Origin: Gari tellinella
Lineage: Eukaryota > Mollusca > Bivalvia > Cardiida > Psammobiidae
DNA length: 64,000 nt
Assembly (NCBI GenBank): GCA_922989275.2
Contig: OV277861.1
Coordinates: forward strand, 40,240,623-40,304,622
Reading direction: 5' to 3'
The notes beneath the pieces were generated by a model. It saw only the letters and a program-made list of their open reading frames with translations, did no database searches and was not told where the DNA came from. Position 1 is the first letter of the stretch; each line of letters begins with the position of its first letter. This document shows, in pieces, positions 47,901 to 59,900 of the stretch. The position numbers and the translations under genes are program-made.

Positions 47901-50900
47901 GGATATTTCCGAAATCTTCGGATTTTTCTTAATTTCTCCGGACCTACGGCTTTTTCCGAATTCTTCGGATTTCTGCTCTTACTTTTAAGATTGGGAATTT
48001 TATGCATTTTGTACTGATGGAACATTGATATGGGTATCAAACAGTTTAGATCCAGATCAGCGCCGCGTTAAGCGGCGTCTGATCAGGATCCAAACGTTTT
48101 GCTAGCCCTGAGTTCTACATGTACAGTACTGAACCATATTAAATTAAATTGATTATCGCAAGCGAATTACCATCGAATTGCCATCGAATCGGGTGCTTCA
48201 AAAGACAAATCTTACGCTTGAATATTTTTACGCGATTTTTCCGAAGCTGTTGTGACAAAAATGGATTCGAAACAATTAACGAAGGCATATTTGTGAATAT
48301 TTGTGAGATACACCATTCAGGCAAACTTACCCGAGGGTAAAGCTACTATTTTGAATCGCAAGCGAATTGCCATCGAATTGCAAGCGAATCGCAAAAATTG
48401 TTAATTTAATAAGGTTCAGTACTGTATACAGGAACACGAAACTAGACTTCAGCTTAAGAAATAATAAATTCATACCAGTGTTTTATCGTGCAATCGAACA
48501 CTGGTAGGAGTTGAGATGCGTAGTAATTTAATCACGAGGCCTTTAGGCCGAGTGGTTTAATGACAAGCATCTCAACGACTACCTGTGTTTGATTGTTAGA
48601 TAAAACACTGGTATTAATTTAGTATTTCGATTCTAACACATAATTTAACTTTAATTTGCACCGAAGCAAAGGCGCTACATTTCTTGGCGTACGCATTTTC
48701 GAAGCCATATGACGTTACGTTAAAACTTTTAGCGCGTGAGTGTTCTACTGAAAATTCGTACACTGAGACGGCCCTTCTTCGCTTATATTGGGGTGTAGGC
48801 GAGGTGCGTTAGAATATACCATAAACATCATTGCAGAAGTCGTATAACTTTAATTCAAAACATTATACTATTTACCAAACCATTGACGGGCTGTTAACGG
48901 CATACACCAGCAATTGTGAGACACCTAGTGGCTTTTAAATACCTATACAAAAATACCATCATAACCTATGTTTTTCTTTTTGCCATTGTACTAAGATATG
49001 TTTGAAAAACCTATGTTGAAATTTTCAAAGAAATGCATCGGGGATTTCATTTGGTCGTGTATGTTCTTAATCAGTCCTAGTTTTCAAGGTACAGCGTTCC
49101 CTCTCTACAGCGACATCCAATGGGAGACAAAAAGTATGTACGTTGTTTGGAGGGAGTCGTTATAGAAGGGAATTGGCTTACATTTGCAAACATCTTGAAT
49201 CCATATCAGACGCCGCGTAAAGCGGCGTCTGATCTGGATTCAAGCTGTTTGTCACTTGTTATTAAGTTTGTTTTCTGTCAAAATGTCCATTTTGTAACTT
49301 TGGGAAAAACTGCAGACGACAATTTTAAGCAGACGACATTGCAGCCGTGAATAGGTTGGACAAAACTGTCATGGGTAGGGAATAGCTGAAAGTGTCGTTG
49401 TAAGGAGGGAGTCGTTGTTGGGTTGGACGTTGTAGGGAGGGACCACTGTATTCTAAACTTGAAGGTAGACTGGTGGTAATGTGTACTGCATATGTATTTT
49501 GGTTTCTTTTACTGCATATAACTCTCCTCCTTTTGGTGGAATATGAAATCTTATCGAAATTATTTGAAACAAGAATATCGTTTTAACGATGGATGCTTCC
49601 CACAAAGAAAATCCAAGGTATAGCATGTTTAGTAGGTGAACACAGTATCAAGTTCCATCCACTTATGGTGTAACGTTCAGGAGATATGCTTCAGACAAAA
49701 CTGAAAAATTTAGGAGAAAAAAGGGAGATCGGTCAATATTTTTGTATGACAGAGTTATGGTTCTTGCGAACATCCTTCAGATATACCGTGTTACTAATAG
49801 TATTGTATCATTAATTATTATTTTTCAGTTGGAACGGTATGGCGTGTTACTACATGTAATAGTATTGTATCATACATTTTTATTTTTCAGTGGGAACGGT
49901 ATGGACAAGGACGGAAATTGGATCAAACCTTACAAAAAGGGACAGCTTGCCAGTGACTGTAACAACAAAGACGACGAGCTATGTGGTAAGACATAACTTT
50001 TTTAACCAATTTGGTTCGCCGTCACTTGTCTCTTGTCTTGTCTCGTGTTATGTTACTTTGCTCTATGTCAGATGGTTGAATGGTAAATATGCGTTCTGTG
50101 TGTGATATTCACTGCTGTACTTCTCTCTTAGCATTTTTACATCTCTATTCCATGTTTTAAGCTTAAATCTGTTGGATATAGAAATGATTCCTTATGATCA
50201 ATATTCATGACTGTATCAAGTTGAATTATTATCTTCAGTGGAAGAAAAAAATGAAATGCGTTAACTGGCGTATTTATAGCGTAATGGTTATTGCTAAAGA
50301 AAAGGAACGACCAATTCAAGATAGAACGTTAGCAGAGCTTTCTGTGTTGTTTCTGACCCGTGTTTCGCGGTGTGGTAGTGTTACAAAAGTAATTATCAAA
50401 GTCAACTTCGATTAATATTCTAACGCATGTTTACTGATACAAAGATATAAATGTAGCTTTATATAGTTGTAAACAACAGATTATTTCCATGTGTTAATAT
50501 ATTATACATTTCTATTACCTGTTTCAAAACTCCGCCAAATTTGATCTTAGCATAAATTGTCATCTGTAACAGGAACGTGTCTCTGTTAAATGTCCCCTTG
50601 ATATAATCCACAGTTCTTTCCCTTGTTATATGCAAACCGCAAACACATCTTTCTAATTGCTGGATTCATAGATCCATAAGAAAAAAATATTTATTATGTG
50701 ACCTGATACTACCTCCTTAGTTCTCTCCCTTTCCGCATGTACATCAATGGATTTGAGATATAGATCTATGGTCGTATTCGAATCATCGAGTTTGTTGTCA
50801 ACGAAAAGTGGGCGGAGCAAACGCGCGAAGATTTACTGATGTCAACGATTTTGGCCCGACTCGAATAGAAATTGTAGTCAACGAAAACTTTGTACTTCCG

Positions 50901-53900
50901 GACGAATGGAAATGAATCAAACACCCGTTAAAACAGTCGTAATGCTCCAAATGTTTATATACGCATATAATGCCATGTGATCTGGATCCATTCGATTAAT
51001 TGAGAGAGTCTTTATGTTTGTTTTATCTAGTGACACTAATCACGTGGTATAAACGTGGTCACGTGACTAAATCAACGCTCGATTTTAGGGTTTGACAACA
51101 TTTTGTCAACGGAAAACATCAAGTGGTGATTCGAATAGAACTTGTTGACAACTATTCCAACTAACGCGATAGTTGCCCTGATTCGAATACGACCAATGTG
51201 TGCATCGTGTACACAAGCGATCTCGCAGTAGCAACTATTTATTATGTACCTTGGCGCTACTCGGTAGTTATCTTCCTTGTTACATATACACCGTGTACGC
51301 AAGAGGTCTAATGTGTGAGTGGGTTACAGTGGAGAAACTGTTATTCTTTCCCAATAAACGCTTTTACGCTAAAACTATTATTTCTATTGCAAACAGTTTG
51401 GAGCCAGATCAGACGCCGGGTAACACGGCGTCTGATCAGGCTCCAAACTGTTTGCCACCAAGATAAACATGAAATATCAGAATTGTCCAAAAGTTGTTCT
51501 TTTCTACGTTTTAGTGCTTTGCGTTTGCGTACGTTTGCGTTTAAACGGGAAAGAATAACAGATTCTCCACTGTACATATACACCGTGTACGCAAGAGGTC
51601 TAATGTGTGAGTGGGTAAGTCACTCAATGATATTTTCCACAGGTAGTGAACGCTTTTTCACAATAATACAACATATACGTATAAAGTTATATACTGATAC
51701 AAACCTAGTATATATTTATAAGATTAACAGCATGTATTTATATAATTTATTCAATCATTTTGTATATATAATGTTATACTCTTCTTACCGCTGTGGAATA
51801 TGTACCACTTATGTATACATTTTGTTTATGGCGATAAACATGCATAGCATGTTTGAGCTGAAAATAAAAACTGAAACTGGTTAAAACGATAGGTTGATAA
51901 ACACAACATCTTCTTTCAGACCGAAGATTTCTGTTTGGATTTCAGTGACGTTTTCTTTCCGGCACTTGGATTTTGTTTTTGTTTTACTGTACAGTGGAGT
52001 AGATTTGTAGATTTACCCCCCTCCCCCCCCAAAAAAAAAAATAAACCCCCAAAAACCCCCAGAAAATAGAAACAGAAGTAACCCTGTGTCTGTTCAGGCT
52101 CCAAACTGATAGTCACTGAAATCAAAATGAATTTCAAACAAACTTAAAGGGATTTATATATTTTTCTATATTTTCTGCAAATGCGTATAACCCTTTCACT
52201 CTCGATGACGCCATAAAGCGTATATGCGAACAGTTTTGATCCTGATCAGGATCAAAATTGTTTGCCACTTGTTTTGAAATTACCACAGGTGTTTTATCTT
52301 AAATCTAACATTGAAACGATATTGCAGACAACAGACGATACTATGGTGGTGAAGGGGTAAAAACCCTACGGTAAATTTGATCATGAAAGGGTTAAACGTC
52401 AAATTCAAATTCAAATTCAAATTCAAATTCAAATTCAAATTCTTTATTTCGCTCAGTACATGTTTTCACATGAATACATGAGGTTAATTGAAGGTGTAAT
52501 ACAAACTAAACAGGTAATGAAAGAGAACTTTAACAATTAAGTATTTTAAAGATATTAGCTACAGGCTCAGGTGGGAGAGCTACAATGAAATTTACAATTA
52601 AACCGCCTTTCGCGGCAATGGTTGTAAGTTTTGTAAGTTGCAATCAATAGATTTGAAATAGATAAAAATAGATTTATACATCTGTAGGGACAGTTTATTT
52701 CCAGATGAGACACACGGTTACTTAGCGCCACAGCTAGTTCCAAACTGTCCGGCACTTGCGACTTCGAAAACTTGAAAACTACAGCCGATATCGTAAATTG
52801 TAGTTTCTCATTTTAGACTGAACATAATGTGGAAATATCCTTTGGGAGCCTTCCATGTCATTTTCTATCCAAACTGAGAAGGCATATTCAGTGTTTTGTA
52901 ACATAGATATGATAGGCTATTAATTCGTGAATACAATCTCAGACCAACAATTCGGCGCAACACCAACGCACCCGCGAGTTAAATTATTCGCGGGTACGAT
53001 ATTATTGCACTGAAGGGATCTACATAAACTATCACTTGAATATATATAGATCTAACACAAGTAAGAAAACATAACACAATTAAAAAAATAATTGTGTTAT
53101 GTTTTCTTACTTGTGTTAGATCTATATATATTCAAGTGATAGTTTAGTCAAAGAATAACGTCTTCTCAACTTCACATCGGGGGCCCGTCTTACGAAACGT
53201 CGCATGATAAAAGCGGTCGTAAGTCAAAACTTGAAAACACATCTAATTCCTGATTTCTCCATCTAATCATGTCTTGTGACATCTCTTTGGAATCGTCTTG
53301 AAACGAGATGTCACAAGACTTACGACAATATTTGACGTACGACGTTTCATAAGACAAGCCCCTTCTATTTAAGTCTGTACTGGAAAACCTTGCCGTAACT
53401 TTGGCGTCCTGAACCCAAAGTCATGCGCCTGTGAATGCCCAACGGGAAATTTCGGCGGCACAGCGGATTGCACGTGTAAGTAGAAGAGAGGTTTATCAAA
53501 ATAAAGTAAAACCTCTCTAATACGACCACTAAATTGCATTAGTTATTAGACGTTTACGACAGGTGACTGCTTAAAGCAATGTGACAGTAAAACAGAAAGC
53601 TCCTTAGGGAGCTTTCTGTTTTACTGTCACCTTGCTTTAAGCAGTCATCTGTCTTTTATACAATCAATTAGCCTTTGTTTTAGTGGTCGTAATAGCGAAG
53701 TTTTACTGTATAAGTAAACACTTAATTGCATTAATTATTAGACGTTTACGACAGGTGACTGCTAAAAGCTTTCTGTTTTACTGTCACCTTGCTTTAAGCA
53801 GTCATCTGTCTTTTATACAATCAATTAGCCTTTGTTTTAGTGGTCGTAATAGCGAAGTTTTACTGTATAAGTAAACACTTAATTGCATTAATTATTAGAC

Positions 53901-56900
53901 GTTTACGACAGGTGACTGCTAAAAGCTTTCTGTTTTACTGTCACCTTGCTTTAAGCAGTCATCTGTCTTTTATACAATCAATTAGCCTTTGTTTTAGTGG
54001 TCGTAATAGCGAAGTTTTACTGTATAAGTAAACACTTAATTGCATTAATTATTAGACGTTAACGACAGGTGACTGCTAAAAGCTTTCTGTTTTACTGTCA
54101 CCTTGCTTTAAGCAGTCATCTGTCTTTTATACAATCAATTAGCCTTTGTTTTAGTGGTCGTATTAGAGAGGTTTTACTGTGCTCGTGGCAAGTACAAACT
54201 ATATAAACCAGTGTACGAAACTGAGAGTTATGTTAAAACATGTATATTATCCAGAAGTCATCGCAGTGCGTTAGCAAAATTTAGATGTGGAATTGCTTTT
54301 TCCTTAATGTTGAAACTGGTCGATACCAAGGTTTACGTTTAGAAGAACGAACTTGTTTTAACTGTAGAAATGGGATTGAGGATAAAATACATGTTTTATT
54401 AAAATGTCCATCATATAATTTTTTTAGAAATAGCCTATACATGAAAATATCGAAAAGCAATGCTTCTTTCACAACGTTTAGTGACTCTGAGAAATTTGAT
54501 GTTAGCCTGTCAAAGGTTGATATTGTTAAATATACTACCAACACCTGTCATGATATTTTAAAGCCGCATTGTGCTTTTGGGAAACCTGCATAAAACGGTT
54601 GCTTGGGATCCCATTAGAACTACATGGGACATGATTCTTTCACAAAAAGCGGCTTTACCTAAGAAATTCGCTTTTTATTTATGTTTTTAATTATATAGGT
54701 GTTAACACCCATTAATTTGACCTTGTGAACGGAAAGAAGGACAACTCTGTAAATACAGGGCTCCAGATAAGGGGAGTATTTCGAAAACTAAAACCTTTAT
54801 TTCTGCTTTAAAACCAATGGTGTCACTACTCATTAGAATTGTCTCCAAGAGACAATTCTAATGAGTAGTAACACCATATCATTCGGTGCTGAAATGAGTG
54901 ATAAACTGTTGGATTTGTTCAGTTTACTTCGGATTAGCTGGAGCACAGGAATGAAGTGGTTAACCCTTATTCTGCTGCACAGACGTCTGCTTTGAAATTG
55001 TCATGTGCAAAATTTGTTTAGTTTAGATGTATTCATAGTTTAAATTAAAAGAACCTTAAGACGATTGTCAAACAGTTTGGATCCAGATAAGACGCCGAGT
55101 TACGCGGCATCTGTTCGAGATTCAAACAGTCAAACAACTAGGTATGACGTGTCAAAGGTCAGCCGAGTCCATTTTTTAGGTAACACAGCATTCCGCATGT
55201 TCTCGGACCATATTTTAAACAGCCGAGTTTCGTATATGAGGTGAAATAATGAAGGCGGAATTATTGTGAGCAGTTTAGCGCAGTAGGCAAAGATTAGGTA
55301 TGCAAAGGCAAATAGCAGTATTTTTAGTAAGCGTGGGTTCGAATCCGACGTCGACCTTACACTTTTTTTATATAAATCTTGCCTGAATAGTAAAGCATTA
55401 TATTCTATTCCATACTGTATAATATAAGCCGACCATTTATGAACACATTCGCCAGTGTTGGAGAAGGGTTGCTTTGTTTCAGTTCGAGTCCGATATTAGT
55501 CATATTTTAAACAATTAATCGATGATAAAATACATAAATGTACATGTATATACATATAGGCTTCTATAATATTGAAATGTAATGAGTTACACGCATGATC
55601 TGTTTACTGGGCTCCAGATAAGGGGGAATAGACACAAGTTTTCCAACATTTTCCTCATGTCTGCACTAAACCTTATGGTTTGATTGCATGTACTAATTAG
55701 AATGGTCTCTTCGAGAAGCTTTTGATTAGTAGTCACACTATGGGGTTTGAAGGAGACATGAAGATTTTACTTTTTGAAATACTCTCCTTGTCTGGAGCCT
55801 TAATTACGGTGAAACACATAGGAATCGACCACTCATTAAGGACTAGTAAAGTGGTCCTTTTAGACAGGCTGCTGCTGAATGTAGAACAAAAGTAATGGAG
55901 ACTACCTTATGCATTATTCCCCCATTATGCTGTCACCTGCCTTAAAGGCCAACAATGACTTATGTATAGAGATGTTTCACCGTATAATCATCTACATAGA
56001 TCTACATTACAATGAAAGTATATGATGGTTGAAATGAAATTGAAAATAAAGTAATTATAGAATCCTTAATATATTTTAGCAAAAAAAAAAATTTTAGGTT
56101 GATGCGAGTTTCGAACCCACGCCAAATAAAATTTCCCCGATTATATACTCGATTATGGGCCTACGACCTATCCATTACGCTATGTTTCTGATAACTAATC
56201 TGCTCATTGTTTATGCCTATAACTCAACCTTGTTTTTTAAAAGAATGAGACGAGGATATCCGAAATGCTGATCTCCCTTAAAAATGGACTCGGCGACCCC
56301 GTGACACGTCAGACCTAGTTGTTTGACTATACTTTCGGTTTGTTATGGTTTTAAACTGCCACTTTTGATGAACTAGGTCTGTCTTTAACATTTCATAGAT
56401 CAGTTTGGCCCATAAGAAGGTTGAAACATTATTATTAACCGTTATTGTGTTTCGGACATTAAAAAAAGGTCTGAAAACACAATCGGACTTTAATGTATAG
56501 ACGACAACAGTTATATCCATAATTCTGTGATGATGTATATAATTAACATGTATTTTAAAACTTTTAACATTCTGTGATGAATGTTTTATCGTTTATAGTA
56601 TTTTATAACCGTACGTTAAGTTGCATGAGTTTAGGTTTGTAAATCAAATTAATTGTCATATTTTAAGATTTACACTGTCTCTCATAACTCATATTTGAGT
56701 GGTTCTGTACATTTTACTTATTCATGTTTTATACTTTATCATGTATAGAGGTGAGACATACTATCTGTCTGTCTGTCTGTCTGTACATGTCAGGGCTGTT
56801 ATATCTCCGGAGCTACGGATGTTTTCCGAAATCTTCAGATTTCTATTCTTACTTTTAAAATTTGGAACTTTATACGTTTTTCACTTAGGAAACCGTGATA

Positions 56901-59900
56901 TGGATGTGAATTGTTGATATCCATACCAGACGCCGCGTGACGCGGCGTCTGATTTGGATCCACATTATTTGCATAATCATGTTAGTGTTTTAGAGCCTGG
57001 CACCGACAGGATTTAAAGGTACGATTCCTAAAATTGCGCTTGAAAATTTAAAAATTATTGAATTTTTATGAGCAGCTTATTGAATCCCTGACATGTATTG
57101 TACAGTGGAGAATCTGTTATTCTTTCCCAATAAACGCGTTTACGCTAAAACTATTCTTTGCAGTGCAAACAGTTTGGAGCCAGATCAGACGCCGGGTTAC
57201 TGGCTCCAAACTGTTTGCCACCAAGATAAACATGAAATATCAGAATTGTCCAAAAGTTTTTTTCTTTTCTACGTTTTAGCGCTTTGCGTTTGCGTACGTT
57301 TGCGTTTAAACGGGAAAGAATAACAGATTCTCCACTGTACATGTATACAGTGAAGTTTACGGTACTTATAACGAAATTGGATTTAACATATTATTTTATA
57401 CCCATACAGATTTAACCATTTCGAAGTTACGAAAAAATATGGATATCCGGGTCTCGAGTCTCGATATGAGAAAAATATGACTTTTTGGGATCGCAGTTTC
57501 TACAATTCAGTACAATACTTGTTTCTCTTGTATTGTCACGTGGTAGCAAAAGGAGGTTCCGATTGGTTTAATCTATAGTGGTGTGAAACAAATATGTTTT
57601 TTTCAATGTCATGGTAACAATTGCTTACTGTTTCAAATGTTTTAACGTCATTATATGATGTCATGAACACAAGTCGTCATGTACAGTGGTAAATACGCTA
57701 TTCCTACCCACTTTATGCATTTCTTAAGCGTTTCTTACGCGTTTATTATCCGTTTCGTTAAACGCCGTTCCTAGCCGTTTCTTTACGCGTTACTTAACGC
57801 GTTTAAAAGAGCCCGGATGCCGGTCTTATCCCGTTACCTTACCCTACTTCATGAAAAATCAGACACCAACTTATTAAGCATATGATCCGAAGCAATGCTT
57901 GGATCCCGATCAGATGTCAAACTACTGAGTGTCTGCTTTGCATAAATGTTTGGATCCAGATCAGATGCTGAGTTCCTAGGGACATGCGGAATTCCAAATA
58001 GCACGTGTGACATGCTGTTAGTTAGAGGGCAGGCCGCTTAGAGTGTTGCGTAACAAACCGGATATGGGGTTATAAAACTGCGGCTTATCAAAGTAAGTAT
58101 CCTAATTGGGGTTGATTGAAATACATGTATAAACCAAATAAACCAAATCATATCTGCGAGTATGTGTCAGTTATTATACTGTCTCATCAAAGTAAAAGAC
58201 ATCTGTATAGTTCGAATACGGATGATACTCCCGTAACTCGGCATCTCATCTAGAGCCAAACTGTAATAATGAAATGAAAACCGTATCCTTCATTCTTGGC
58301 TGTAAAACATAAGAACCGAACTACTCGGCGTCCCATCTACATCCAAATCGCTAGTGTTAAGCTATTATGAAAATTAATTGGGTTTATTCAAAGCTGTCAG
58401 TTTGGATCCTGATGCTATGCCGATCTATATTACAGCTAGGCGTCTGATCTGGATTCAAACCGTTTGCAAAGAAATCAACATGGAAGGAATTATTCTAATA
58501 ATTATCAAACAGAAAGAATCTTGTTCATACGCCGAGTCACTCAGCATTATGATCGAGATTAAAACTGTCTGAATTTATATAATTTCTCGAATAACGGCAA
58601 TCATCAATAAGATCCGAAATCTCCGCGTGAAACGGAAAACAGACGCACCAATCGCAACATCTCTGGTATAATCGTTTATTAACGCGTTTTAAAACGCGTT
58701 AAAATCGTTTAAATAAAGCGTTAACCGTTCGTTAACCGTCCGTTAACCGTTCACTATGCGTTTCTTACGCATAGATAAACGCGTAAATGGGTAGGAATAG
58801 CGTATTTACCACTGTATAAGAAAACAAAAGCAATTTATAACTGTATGTTGTTTTTCCGTGATTTATCCCTTAACACTTTTCCCCATAGCCTGTTTCTTGT
58901 ATTGAAAAAAGATGGTTAAAAGTAATGTAAAATGCGTCTATAGGCGCTTTCTGCTTTACTTTTAGCCTGCTTCAAGCAACCATCTGCTGGAATAAAGAAT
59001 TTTTTTCTTATGAAACATATTCATGACTGTATAAAGTGGCTGTATGAAACTGAATGCTTTTATTGGGTGAGGGTTTTAAATAAAGAGGTTATTTAACAGT
59101 ATTAAAAATCGAGGTCCGATTTATCAATTCTTTATACTGGACATCCGAAAGAACCAGAATATTCGGTTGGTAATAAGAGTAGGGCATTGCGTCCAGATTT
59201 TCTGTATCTACTCTCCTCTCTAGGGGCGTCCAAATTAACTCATAGATGTCAGAAACGGAATTAGCACACCAACTTATTGTCGCAATCTTGTTTTGTTTTA
59301 TACAGTAAAACCTATCTTTAAGGCACACTGTTTTAAAGACACCCTGTCAGATGTGACGGTGATTCTTCCATCCCGATGATTGTCTCTATTTACTTAACCT
59401 GTATTTAAAGACATGCTGTGAGATGCGATATTCAACAGTAAATTTTAACTCCAAATGCAGCGTTTTACACTGTTTTCAGAGACATACGCTCGTATGTTTT
59501 ATTTTATTTTCACTTTTGTTTAAATTATGCATATTTGTCAGTTTCTCATTCTAAAAAGTCTCAAATTCTGATGAAGTAACATGATGCATGTAATATATAA
59601 AATATGTCTGATCTGAGTCCAGACAATTTTATATTCAATAGCAAGACAATATGCAGCTTAATTCATTATGGTAGTGGCAACTATGGGATTTATGAAAACT
59701 GAAATACATTTAGAGATAAAGCATTCAGGTCATACTCTATATGTCTTTTCTTTAGTTAAGGTTTAATCTATACTTTTGGCAGATTGCTATATTTATAACA
59801 CCTTAAACAAACAAGTGTGAATTAGAACTAGGGGATCTGTGCTCAATTAAGGGATTAATTGATTGATAACAAATCAGTTGTGATATTAACATAGGTAATA

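Larger units (their letters stand above)
55128..56328. mobile_element. 1.2-kb TIR element with tRNA-like modules in both arms
   Basis: AGTCAAACAACTAGGTATGA at the left and ACCTAGTTGTTTGACT at the right start arms of about 240 bp. Each arm holds a tRNA-like promoter pointing inward, followed by a T run. Two MITEs (55609-55799 and 55808-55982) are nested in the middle. No protein-coding frame. It interrupts a family E element. Confidence 0.8.

Noticed and set aside
51315..51884. 189-codon open frame on the plus strand
   Set aside because: It runs through a family A MITE and its flank. The same peptide stretch appears at other A copies, so it is the translation of a palindrome-rich repeat.
55262..56190. 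Two functional tRNA genes
   Set aside because: Spacing and lack of normal cloverleaf pairing point to tRNA-derived modules in inverted arms.
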